Source: Rhodomicrobium sp. R_RK_3 (GTDB lineage Bacteria; Pseudomonadota; Alphaproteobacteria; Rhizobiales; Rhodomicrobiaceae). From it: 64,000 bases of DNA. The notes below the pieces were generated by a model. That model was not told the DNA's origin. It searched no databases and was given only the letters and a program-made list of their open reading frames with translations. The translations under genes were made by a program, and so were the position numbers. Shown here one piece after another: positions 54,340-62,416 of the stretch (position 1 is its first letter; the number at the start of each line of letters is the position of its first letter). The stretch covers positions 1 through 64,000 of the forward strand of contig NZ_MWLK01000013.1 of the NCBI RefSeq assembly GCF_002198715.1. Reading direction: 5' to 3'.

Positions 54340-55020
54340 ATGATCGCGACCGGCACAACCGTCAAAGCTCCGACCTTCCGCACCGAGCGCACGCTCGCCG
54401 GACGCGACTGCACCCTCGTCGCCGGGGTCGACGAAGCCGGGCGCGGACCGTGGGCAGGGCCAGTGGTCGCGGCGGCGGTGATCTTCGCCAAGCCGAAATC
54501 GGCGCCCAAGGGCCTCCACGATTCCAAGCTGCTGACCGCCGAACGCCGCGAAGCCCTGTACGACGCCATCCGCGCGACGGCCCTGGTCGGCGTCGGCATC
54601 GTCTCGGTGGAGGAGATCGACCGCATCAACATCCTGCAGGCGACCTTCCGCGCCATGATCGACGCCGTCGCGATGCTCGATGCCGGCCCGGACGTGGTGC
54701 TGGTCGACGGCAATCGCTGCCCCAAGCTCACGCAGCGCGCCGTGCCCGTGATCGAGGGCGACCGGCTCTGCCCCTCGATCGCCGCCGCCTCGATCATCGC
54801 CAAGGTCACGCGCGACCGGATGATGGCGGGGCTGGCAGGGGAGTTTCCCGGATATGGCTGGCACACCAATAAGGGCTACGGTACGCCCGGCCATGCCGAA
54901 GCCATCGCCAAGCTCGGCGTCACCCAGCATCACCGCCGCTCCTTCGCCCCGATCCGCGCGGCGCTGGAGGGCCGGGTCAACGAGATGAACGAGGCCGCTT
55001 TAAGGTCCATCCAGATTTGA
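54340..55020 (+). CDS. rnhB: Ribonuclease HII
   Basis: RNase HII removes ribonucleotides from DNA. The 226-residue protein has the catalytic GVDEAGRGPWAGPVVAAAV (first Asp and Glu), VLVDGNRCP (Asp), CPSIAAASIIAKVTRDRMM and the C-terminal GYGWHTNKGYGTPGH. All four metal-binding acids appear present. Start is uncertain: ATGs at 54313 and 54340 are both possible, with no strong ribosome-binding site; the shorter one gives a family-typical length. Confidence 0.94.
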   Translation: MIATGTTVKAPTFRTERTLAGRDCTLVAGVDEAGRGPWAGPVVAAAVIFAKPKSAPKGLHDSKLLTAERREALYDAIRATALVGVGIVSVEEIDRINILQATFRAMIDAVAMLDAGPDVVLVDGNRCPKLTQRAVPVIEGDRLCPSIAAASIIAKVTRDRMMAGLAGEFPGYGWHTNKGYGTPGHAEAIAKLGVTQHHRRSFAPIRAALEGRVNEMNEAALRSIQI

Positions 55021-55070
55021 TGTGCTGCGTGGCAGGAATCGGAACCGCATCTGACGAAAGGCACGCGTCC

Positions 55071-55256
55071 ATGAAGCTGAGCACCCCCTCCTTCGGCATT
55101 TTCGCCATATCGAGCCTCTTGGTCATTCTCATTATTCTGGCGAAATATTTCGCCGTCGAGGTTCCGATCCTCACGCCCGTCGTCGAGGGCCATCCTTTCG
55201 AGATTACGCTCATCGCATGGGCGCTCCTATTCGCAGGTGTGACTTTCAATCTGTAA
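55071..55256 (+). CDS. Small two-helix membrane protein of unknown function
   Basis: The 61-residue protein has two hydrophobic segments, about 7-26 (SFGIFAISSLLVILIILAKY) and 44-60, joined by a short loop with EVPILTPVVEGHPF. It has no signal-peptide cleavage pattern. An in-frame ATG 18 codons upstream overlaps the rnhB stop and gives a Cys-rich tail, so MKLSTPSFGI is preferred, with cgaaagg upstream as a weak ribosome-binding site. Its role is unknown. Confidence 0.6.
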   Translation: MKLSTPSFGIFAISSLLVILIILAKYFAVEVPILTPVVEGHPFEITLIAWALLFAGVTFNL

Positions 55257-55352
55257 CGGGGCGCGCAATATTGGCACACCGGGGGCTGGAACCAGTCTTC
55301 CGGCTGACTGTTTCAGCTTGGTCGCCGCCCGGGGCCCCTGCTTTGCGAGGAA

Positions 55353-57197
55353 ATGCGCGTGTCCGTAAGGCTCAACCCCTATCGCTCCTTCGCCAGCAGC
55401 CTGACCATCCTCTCCCTCCTCCTGGCGCAAATGCCGCCGGCGATGGCCCAGGAGTCTCCCCGCACCGGCGTCGCCATCGAGCAATGCCGCGACCTCGGCG
55501 ACCCGGAAGTGCGGGCGCAGATCAAGGCGCTCACCGAAGACGCGCTGAAGGGCGAACTGGCCCAGGTGGATTACGCCGCCCTCGTCGATAAGCACTGGCG
55601 CGACGTGCGGATGAGCGAAAGGCTCGACGTCGAGATCGACGAGGCCGTGCGCGTGGTGCGCGCCGACACCAACATGCTCGACCGCGCCTATTCCACCATC
55701 AGCCGCGAGACCGCCGAGCGCACCGCCATCCTGGTCGCCGAACGCGCTTACGGCTCGGAGGGCTTCAAGAGCGCGCTTGCCGATCTCGCCCAGGGCGTCG
55801 GCGCCGATTTCGGCGCGCGCGTCGAGCAGGCGGCGGCCAAGGTGTCCGGGCCGGTGATTTCCTGCGTCCGCACGGCGCTGCAAAGCCGGTACGGCGGCGC
55901 GATTGCGACGGTTTTCGCGCGCGAGACCGAGTCGAATATCGATGCCGCCTCCAGCAAGGTAGGCGGCGCCAAGATCGACGCCGGCGATCTCATCCTGCAG
56001 AACACCGGCACCATTTCCGGCATCGTGCTGATCGTCTCCCGCCGCATCATCGCGCAGATGGTGGCGACCATCGGCCGGCGCGTTGCGGGGCTTGTCGCCT
56101 CGCGCATCATCTCCACCTTCACCGGCCTGATCGGCCTTGCTTTGATCGCCCGCGACATTTACGAGGCAAGCGAAGGCGTCTTCCCGCTGATCTCCGAGCG
56201 CATGAAGTCGGATGAGGCGAAGAACCTGATCAAGCAGGAGATCACCCGCTCGATCGAGGCCGATCTCACTCAGCAGGTCGGCGTCATCGCCGAGGAGACG
56301 ACCGAGCGCATCTACGCCTTCTGGCAGGATTTTAAGCAGAAATACAATGTCCTGCTGAGCCTTGCCGAGAAGAACCCGGACTTCGCGCAATTCCTGAAAA
56401 ACCGGACCGTCGACCAGCTCGGGCGGCTCGGACGGCTCGTCGCCTATTTGCTTCGCGAGGACGGCGAGGCGGGCGTCTTGCAGCGGACGCGCGACGGCTC
56501 GCTCAGCCGCGCCATGACCGAGCTGAACGACCAGGGCATCGCCATGGCCATCGAGACCAAGTCGCTCGACCGGGCACTGGCCTGGGCGGAACTGGCCGGC
56601 TCGCGCCTCCCCAAGGCCATCGATTACGGCCTGCCGCAACTGATCGCGCCGGATGACATCACGCCGGCCCAGCTTGCGACGCTGCTCGATTTCGACAATC
56701 GCGCCGCCGCGACCCGCATCGCCCGCCTCGACCGCGCCGCCCGCGACGCGCTGCTCTCGCTGCCGCCCGCCACGCTGAAGGAGCTGTCCCGCCGGCTCGG
56801 CGAGCGCGATCTGGCGGCGCTGGCCGCCTATCAGGAAGGTCTCGAGAAGCCCGCCGCCTCCCGCGTGCTGCGCGAGGTGGCGCAAGACCCCAGCCTGATG
56901 CACACGCTCGGCAAGAACTCCATCCGCGAGGCCATCGTCGGCAGCCGCGACCAGCTCGCCGCCGTGACCATGCTGCTGCGCGACAATTCCGTGCTGAGTC
57001 TCACCAATATCGGCGGCGATTTCGGCCTTGTGCGCCAGGGCGAGGTGAATTACCGGGTTTTCATCGAGCGCTATTGGGCGGGGCTGATCGTCGGTCTTCT
57101 CCTCGCCCTGCTCATCCTGATGGTGCTGCGCCGCGTGATTTTCGGCCGTCCCACTACCATCGTCGTCAGAACGGCCGATAGCGGAGGCAAGAGATAG
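55353..57197 (+). CDS. Large envelope protein of unknown function
   Basis: The 614-residue protein starts with a basic stretch and a hydrophobic signal (about 12-32, ending in A-M-A-Q). A long helical region follows (about 35-220, rich in Arg, Glu, Ala and Asp), then a hydrophobic hairpin-like segment (about 228-268). More helical, repeat-like sequence (about 280-560) and a C-terminal transmembrane helix (about 573-593) with a basic tail complete it. It should sit in the periplasm, anchored at its C-terminus. I do not recognise a domain. The next gene (YbjQ-like) starts 4 bp later, so the two are probably an operon. Confidence 0.7.
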   Translation: MRVSVRLNPYRSFASSLTILSLLLAQMPPAMAQESPRTGVAIEQCRDLGDPEVRAQIKALTEDALKGELAQVDYAALVDKHWRDVRMSERLDVEIDEAVRVVRADTNMLDRAYSTISRETAERTAILVAERAYGSEGFKSALADLAQGVGADFGARVEQAAAKVSGPVISCVRTALQSRYGGAIATVFARETESNIDAASSKVGGAKIDAGDLILQNTGTISGIVLIVSRRIIAQMVATIGRRVAGLVASRIISTFTGLIGLALIARDIYEASEGVFPLISERMKSDEAKNLIKQEITRSIEADLTQQVGVIAEETTERIYAFWQDFKQKYNVLLSLAEKNPDFAQFLKNRTVDQLGRLGRLVAYLLREDGEAGVLQRTRDGSLSRAMTELNDQGIAMAIETKSLDRALAWAELAGSRLPKAIDYGLPQLIAPDDITPAQLATLLDFDNRAAATRIARLDRAARDALLSLPPATLKELSRRLGERDLAALAAYQEGLEKPAASRVLREVAQDPSLMHTLGKNSIREAIVGSRDQLAAVTMLLRDNSVLSLTNIGGDFGLVRQGEVNYRVFIERYWAGLIVGLLLALLILMVLRRVIFGRPTTIVVRTADSGGKR

Positions 57198-57201
57198 GGG
57201 C

Positions 57202-57528
57202 ATGGCACTTTATACGGTCGACCGGATTTCCGACCGCAAGGTCAGGGAAGGCGAAATGCTGTGGGTCTCGGCGGTGAACGCCGCCAATATCCTGCGCGAT
57301 GTGCGCGAAATGATCACCAATACCTTCGGCGGCAAGATGCGCCGCTATGAGCGGCTGATGGAGCTGACGCTGCAGCGGGCGCTGGCCGATCTGGAGGCCA
57401 AGGCCAAGGATAAGGGCTATGACGGATGCCTCGCGGTGCGCATCAGCCACCCCCGCATCGCCGACGGCGCCTGCGAAATCTTCGTCTACGGCACGGCCTT
57501 CCATTTTGTCGCCGAGGAATCGCATTAA
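57202..57528 (+). CDS. YbjQ (UPF0145) family protein
   Basis: The 108-residue protein shows the YbjQ pattern: ANILRDVREMITNTFGGKM, a helix YERLMELTLQRALADLEAKA, GYDGCLAVRISHPRI and a closing GTAFHF. The family forms small pentameric barrels; metal binding has been suggested but not shown here. It follows the large envelope protein by 4 bp on the same strand and lies 64 bp before an SDR gene. Confidence 0.85.
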   Translation: MALYTVDRISDRKVREGEMLWVSAVNAANILRDVREMITNTFGGKMRRYERLMELTLQRALADLEAKAKDKGYDGCLAVRISHPRIADGACEIFVYGTAFHFVAEESH

Positions 57529-57592
57529 GCATTTGACTACGGCCTCGTTTTTGTGCCGTTCATTCCAGCCGCATGTAGTTGAGGGTTGAACC

Positions 57593-58369
57593 ATGAGACT
57601 TGGCAACGATATCAGCGCCATCGTCGCCGGTGGCGCCAAGGGGCTTGGAGCCGCCGCCGCCACCAAGCTGGCCGCCGCCGGCTGCAAGGTCGCGATACTG
57701 GACATGTACCGCGAAGAAGGTGAGGCGCTCGCCTCGCGCATCGGCGCGATCTACCGCCATCTGGAAATCTCGAGCGAGATCACCGTCGACACCGCCCTCG
57801 ACTTCGCCCGCGAGGAGAACGGGCTGGAGCGCGTGCTGGTCAATTGCGCCGGCATCGCCCTCGATCAGGCCGCCGTCTGGCGCGACAAGGGCAATGGCCG
57901 CATCCTGACCCATGACGTGCCCAGCTTCGAGCGGCTGCTGCAGGTCAACCTGACAGGCACCTTCTACATGGCGACGCGCTCCGCCGCCGCGATGATGACG
58001 CTGCCGGCGCTGGATGGCGGCGTGCGCGGCATCATCATCAACTCGGCCTCGCTCGCGGCCGAAGACGGCCAGGAAGGCCAGGCGGCCTATGCGGCCTCCG
58101 AAGGCGGCGTGCTCGCAATGACGCGCCCGCTCGCGCGCGACCTCGTCAATGAAGGCATCCGCGTCGTCACCATCATGTCGGGCCGCTTCGACACCGCCAT
58201 GTTTGCCGAACGCTCCGAGGACATGACCGAGCGCGTCGGCGCCAAGGAGCGCGAGACCTCCGGCCTCGCCGATCCCGGCGAATTCGCGGACACGGTGCTG
58301 AAGGTCATCGGCGATGACGAGATCAATGGCCAGTGGGTGCGCATGAGCGCGGCGAAGACGAAGGGCTAG
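57593..58369 (+). CDS. SDR family protein, 3-hydroxyacyl-CoA dehydrogenase type II-like, with a lost catalytic Lys
   Basis: The 258-residue short-chain dehydrogenase has the Rossmann motif GGAKGLGAAAATKLA, the NCAG element and the expected catalytic Ser (S153 in NSASLAAE) and Tyr (Y166 in QAAYAASEGG). Relatives read Y-x-x-x-K-G-G; here the Lys position is Glu170 (codon gaa, one base from aaa). The remaining frame is intact, including the MTRPLARDLV and RFDTAMF segments. The likely ancestral role is 3-hydroxyacyl-CoA oxidation in fatty or branched acid breakdown. Present activity is doubtful unless the change is a read error. Confidence 0.85.
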   Translation: MRLGNDISAIVAGGAKGLGAAAATKLAAAGCKVAILDMYREEGEALASRIGAIYRHLEISSEITVDTALDFAREENGLERVLVNCAGIALDQAAVWRDKGNGRILTHDVPSFERLLQVNLTGTFYMATRSAAAMMTLPALDGGVRGIIINSASLAAEDGQEGQAAYAASEGGVLAMTRPLARDLVNEGIRVVTIMSGRFDTAMFAERSEDMTERVGAKERETSGLADPGEFADTVLKVIGDDEINGQWVRMSAAKTKG

Positions 58370-58394
58370 GGCGGGACTAGCGACGCTCTTCTTT

Positions 58395-58503
58395 GTCATC
58401 CCCGCAAAAGCGGGGATCCGGTAAAGGGGAAACTTTCCCGTTAGGCGCTGCCTAAGTTCCGACCGCTGCGGCGTACTGGATTCCCGCTTTCGCGGGAATG
58501 ACA
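58395..58503 (+). repeat. MITE-like palindromic repeat, family 3, copy C (most complete)
   Basis: It begins gtcatccccgcaaaagcggg, continues gatccggtaaaggggaaac, and ends gcggcgtactggattcccgc plus tttcgcgggaatgac. Both end hairpins are intact, and the outer bases gtcat...atgac are inverted. It lies between the convergent SDR and hydrolase genes. Confidence 0.75.
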
Positions 58504-58519
58504 CTGTGCTTTTACGAAC

Positions 58520-59434
58520 CTAGGTACGCGCCCGGCGCCAAGCGCCCCTCTCCCATTCAGGGTCTGACGCGGCGCTATCGGTTGCCGCCTTCGGCCTGGC
58601 AGCGCCCGCGAACCGGATCTGCGCGCATTCCTCGATATGCTGGCGTACGAGCGTGAACACCGAATCCCGATGCGAGACCGGGCTCATATGTCCGGCTCCG
58701 GCGATGGTCTCGACGCGGGCATCCGGCAAACATCCGGCGAGGATCTGCACGACCGCCTTCGCCGGCTTGCGGGTGCGGCTGCCCTGGATCAGCAGCGCCG
58801 GGACATCGAGCGACCGGAACGCGCCGAGCAATGGCATGTCCGCATCGCGCGCCGCCTGGAACTCCAGCCCCACCTTATCGATGGTCTGGACGATGTTCTC
58901 CTTCAGCCGGCGCGGCGCCAGCCACCAGTTCAGCCGGCCGAGCCAAAAGCCCATATAGGCCGAGGCCGCGCCCTCTTTATCGCCCGCCGCCAGCTTGCCA
59001 TTGACGGACGCGATCAGCCTTTCGATCCGGGTCCATTCGGCCTGCCGGCCGGCCGCGCGCAGCAGCGGGAAAGCGACCGGCTCGATCAGCGTCATGCCGC
59101 GGGCCCGGCCGCCGAGCCGGCGCACCGCCTCCAGCGCCATCGCGCCGCCATAGGAGTGGCCGACAAAATGCACCCTGCCCTCCGCCATCCCGGCAAGATC
59201 GACGAGGATTTGCGCGTCGGCGCCGGGATCGAACGGCCGGTCGGCGGGCCACAGCGCGGACTGTCCATAGCCGCTGAGATCGGGCGCGAGCACCCGGAAA
59301 TCGACCTTCAGCCGGTCGATCAGCCGCTGCCACATTCGGTGCGACGCGCTGGAACAATGGGCCAGAATGATCGTTTTCCCTTTGCCCTCATCAGCATAGG
59401 CAATCGGCAGCCCGGAACTCGTCAGCGTCTTCAA
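58520..59434 (-). CDS. Alpha/beta-fold hydrolase
   Basis: The 304-residue protein has the usual fold marks: ILAHCSSASHRMW (oxyanion region), LAPDLSGYGQS and the nucleophile elbow F-V-G-H-S-Y-G-G (near residue 95). The late ALLIQGSRTRKP and a His in AGAGHMSPV complete a triad candidate. The C-terminal 30 residues are Ala/Arg-rich and look unstructured. The substrate is unknown. It is convergent with the SDR gene and divergent from the ATP-grasp cassette. Confidence 0.87.
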   Translation of the reverse strand: MKTLTSSGLPIAYADEGKGKTIILAHCSSASHRMWQRLIDRLKVDFRVLAPDLSGYGQSALWPADRPFDPGADAQILVDLAGMAEGRVHFVGHSYGGAMALEAVRRLGGRARGMTLIEPVAFPLLRAAGRQAEWTRIERLIASVNGKLAAGDKEGAASAYMGFWLGRLNWWLAPRRLKENIVQTIDKVGLEFQAARDADMPLLGAFRSLDVPALLIQGSRTRKPAKAVVQILAGCLPDARVETIAGAGHMSPVSHRDSVFTLVRQHIEECAQIRFAGAARPKAATDSAASDPEWERGAWRRART

Positions 59435-59765
59435 AATCGGTCTCCACCGCTTGGGTCGGAATACGTCAAATTTCTAGCCAGATGCACAAACTTTGGGCGC
59501 GCTTCGCAACTCTACCGGCTGGGCCGTCAACCGATATCGTTCGGACGGTCGTCTTAATCGATCAACACCGGTAACTGGGGATTTATTCGGATAAGAGCTT
59601 GCGGCACCGAAAATTCCGTCAGGAAAAATGCTCAGATTTTGAGCAGGGTTTCGCCTTTCGCTGCCGTGAAGGCTTATGTTAGGCTGTTAGTAACCATAAA
59701 AGGTTAGACTAAAACAACGAGGGTGGAAGGGCCGAACGCGATCGACTTTTCACGAGGGAGACCTA
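59435..59765. other. Upstream region of the ATP-grasp cassette
   Basis: This 331-base divergent gap is AT-richer than its surroundings in the second half. It contains an inverted repeat, tgctca (59629-59634) and tgagca (59640-59645), which may bind a regulator. A gaggga ribosome-binding site lies before the 59766 start. Clear -35/-10 boxes are not seen. Confidence 0.4.
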
Positions 59766-61265
59766 ATGGCAACCGTTACGGTGTTACGCAATCCGGGTAT
59801 GGCAGCAACGCTCGATGAATACGACGCAGGCTCCTCATATTGCGAACTCCTCGGTAGCCCCGACAATCCCAATCAGGAACTGACCAAGCTCTGGCACCGG
59901 CTCCAGCAGATGGAGCTGACGGACCTGGCCGCGCGGGCCAAGGACGCCGAGCGGGAGCTGTTCATGCTCGGCATCACCTTCACCGTCTATAGCGACAGGA
60001 ATGCGATCGACCGCATCCTGCCTTTCGACGTCATTCCGCGCGTCATCCCCTCCAAGGACTGGGCGCTGATCGAGGCGGGCATCAAACAGCGCGTCAAGGC
60101 GCTGAACCTGTTCATCTGGGACACCTATCACGACCGCCACATTTTCAAGGACGGCACGCTGCCGACCGACCTGGTGTTCGGCAATGTGAACTTCCGCAAG
60201 GAGATGGTGGATTACGATCCGCCGGGCGGCACCTATATCCACGTCGCCGGCACCGACATCATTCGCGACGAGAACGGCCGCTTCCTCGTGCTCGAGGACA
60301 ACAGCCGCACGCCCTCCGGCGTCTCCTATGTCGTCGAGAACCGCCATCTGATCCAGCGCGCCTTCCCCGATCTGATGGAAGGCTTCGCCATCGAGCCGGT
60401 CTCCGATTACGGCCTGCAGCTCGCCAACAAGCTCGGCGAAGTCGCCCCGCCCGTGCTGAGCGACGCCCAGATCGTGCTGCTCTCGCCGGGCGTGTTCAAC
60501 TCCGCTTATTTCGAGCACATCTTCCTAGCCCGCGAAATGGGCGTGCCGCTGGTCGAGGGGCGCGACCTCTTCGTCGAGAACGACCGCGTCTTCATGAAGA
60601 CCGTCGCCGGGCCGACGCCGGTGCATGTCATCTACCGGCGCCTGAACGACGATTTCCTCGACCCGGAATGCTTCAACAAGGAGAGCATGCTCGGCGTCCC
60701 CGGCCTGATGCGGGCAGTGCGCGCGGGCAATGTCACGCTCGCCAATGCGGTCGGCACCGGCATCGCCGACGACAAGGCCGTCTACGCCTATGTGCCGCGC
60801 ATCATCCGCTATTACCTCGACGAGGAGCCGATCCTGCCCAATGTCGAGACCTATATCTGCCGCGAGCCGCGCGCGCTCGCCTATACGCTGGACAATCTCG
60901 ACAAGCTCGTCGTGAAGCCGGTTGGCGAATCAGGCGGCTATGGTATCTGCGTCGGGCCGAAGGCGACCAAGGCCGAGATCGACGAGTGCCGCGACCGGCT
61001 GAAGAAGGATCCGAGCAATTACATCGCCCAGCCCATGATCAATCTTTCGGTCTGCCCGACGCTGGTCGGCGACGCGGTCGAGCCGCGCCATGTGGACCTC
61101 AGGCCCTTCGCCGTGACCGGGCGCGAGACCTGGGTGATGCCGGGCGGGCTGACGCGCGTCGCGCTGCCGAAAGGCTCGATCGTGGTGAATTCCTCGCAAG
61201 GCGGCGGCACCAAGGACACCTGGGTCTTGAAGGGCGACGGCATCGCCAGGGGGAATGGCCGTTGA
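59766..61265 (+). CDS. Circularly permuted type 2 ATP-grasp protein
   Basis: The 499-residue protein matches the circularly permuted ATP-grasp family: FDVIPRVIPSKDWALIEAGI, the NFRKEMVDYDPPGGTYIHVA stretch, LVLEDNSRTPSGVSYVVENR, and a later KPVGESGGYGICVGPKAT loop for ATP. ATP-grasp enzymes join carboxylates to amines through acyl-phosphates. The family is predicted to make or attach short peptides, but no member's substrate is firmly known to me. The gene is first in a three-gene run; its stop overlaps the next start (TTGA). Confidence 0.93.
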   Translation: MATVTVLRNPGMAATLDEYDAGSSYCELLGSPDNPNQELTKLWHRLQQMELTDLAARAKDAERELFMLGITFTVYSDRNAIDRILPFDVIPRVIPSKDWALIEAGIKQRVKALNLFIWDTYHDRHIFKDGTLPTDLVFGNVNFRKEMVDYDPPGGTYIHVAGTDIIRDENGRFLVLEDNSRTPSGVSYVVENRHLIQRAFPDLMEGFAIEPVSDYGLQLANKLGEVAPPVLSDAQIVLLSPGVFNSAYFEHIFLAREMGVPLVEGRDLFVENDRVFMKTVAGPTPVHVIYRRLNDDFLDPECFNKESMLGVPGLMRAVRAGNVTLANAVGTGIADDKAVYAYVPRIIRYYLDEEPILPNVETYICREPRALAYTLDNLDKLVVKPVGESGGYGICVGPKATKAEIDECRDRLKKDPSNYIAQPMINLSVCPTLVGDAVEPRHVDLRPFAVTGRETWVMPGGLTRVALPKGSIVVNSSQGGGTKDTWVLKGDGIARGNGR

Positions 61266-62323
61266 CGACGACGCTGCTCTCCCGCCACGCCGAATGCGCC
61301 TTCTGGCTCGCCCGCTATCTCGAGCGGGCCGAGAGCATGGCGCGCATCCTGGAGGCGCATTCCTCCTTTCAGCGCGGCCGCTCCGATGGGCAGAACTGGG
61401 CCTGGATCATCGCGCTCTATTCGGACCAGGAGAATTTCGCCAAGAAATTCCCCGAAACGAGCGCCAAGAACGTCATCTCCTATTATGTGACGCAGCTCGA
61501 CAATCCGTCCTCGATCCAGGCCAGCATCCGCTCGGCGCGCGAAAATGCCCGCGCCCTGCGCCCGCTGATCTCGACCGACATGTGGACCCAGCTCAACGAT
61601 TTCTACAATCGCATCTTAGGGCTCGGCGAAGGCGACTTCTCCGAAAACCGCCTCTCCCGCAGTTGCGACACCATCAAGCGCGGCTGCTATGCCGAGATCG
61701 GCGTCGCCGAGAGCACGCTCTACCGCGATGAGAGCTGGCCGTTCTTCCGCCTCGGCCTGTTCATCGAGCGCGCCGACCAGACGTCCCGCCTGCTCGACGT
61801 GCAGTTCGCCCAGCGCGCCGTGGGCGTTGCCACCAACATTCCGGAGCAGCAGGTCGCGCTCTGGAATGCATTGCTGCGCTCGGCGTCGGCCTATCACTCC
61901 TTCCGCCGCGCCCATCACCGCGGCCTCGACCCGGCCGATGTCGCCCGCTTCCTGATCTTCGACACCCGCTTGCCGCGCTCGATCGCCTTCTGCGCCGGCG
62001 AGATCCAGCGCATGGTCAGCCAATTGCGCGGCGAGTTCCGGCTGCGCAACGCCCAGCGCGCCTTCGAGCGCGTCGAAAGTTTCCAGGCCGATCTGCAAAA
62101 AGCGGTGCGCAACGAAGGGCTGCTCGACGGGCTGCACGGTTTCAACGACTGGGTGCAGAGCGAGCTGATGCAATTGACCTCCGAACTCGGCACGGCGTTT
62201 TTCGGCCATCTGCACGAAACGGCCAGCCCCGAAATCGAGCCGACACCGACGCCGCCGCCGGGCATTTCGAACGGGGCGCAGTCTCAATCCAGCCAGTCCG
62301 GCCAGATCCAGTCGCAAAGCTAG
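61262..62323 (+). CDS. Alpha-E domain protein (DUF403)
   Basis: The 353-residue helical protein opens TTTLLSRHAECAFWLARYLE, the alpha-E signature, with the usual RADQTSRLLDVQF and SAYHSFRRAHHRGLDPADVARFLIFD segments. The Pro/Thr and Gln/Ser-rich tail (about 325-353) is unstructured. No ATG fits; the TTG at 61262 overlaps the ATP-grasp stop (TTGA) and gives the family-standard N-terminus. The alpha-E protein is an almost constant neighbour of the ATP-grasp gene and probably a partner subunit (inference). Confidence 0.9.
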   Translation: MTTTLLSRHAECAFWLARYLERAESMARILEAHSSFQRGRSDGQNWAWIIALYSDQENFAKKFPETSAKNVISYYVTQLDNPSSIQASIRSARENARALRPLISTDMWTQLNDFYNRILGLGEGDFSENRLSRSCDTIKRGCYAEIGVAESTLYRDESWPFFRLGLFIERADQTSRLLDVQFAQRAVGVATNIPEQQVALWNALLRSASAYHSFRRAHHRGLDPADVARFLIFDTRLPRSIAFCAGEIQRMVSQLRGEFRLRNAQRAFERVESFQADLQKAVRNEGLLDGLHGFNDWVQSELMQLTSELGTAFFGHLHETASPEIEPTPTPPPGISNGAQSQSSQSGQIQSQS

Positions 62324-62416
62324 CGGCGGCCTCGGCCAGGCGAGAAGAAAAACATCGCATTCTGCCTCGGGCATCGCTAAGGGGCGGCAAACGGGGCGGC
62401 TTGCCAAGAGGGGCTC

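Noticed and set aside
55227-57203. A 658-codon open frame antisense to the large envelope protein
   Set aside because: The plus-strand gene has a signal peptide, a membrane helix and a close downstream partner. The antisense reading has shadow-like composition.
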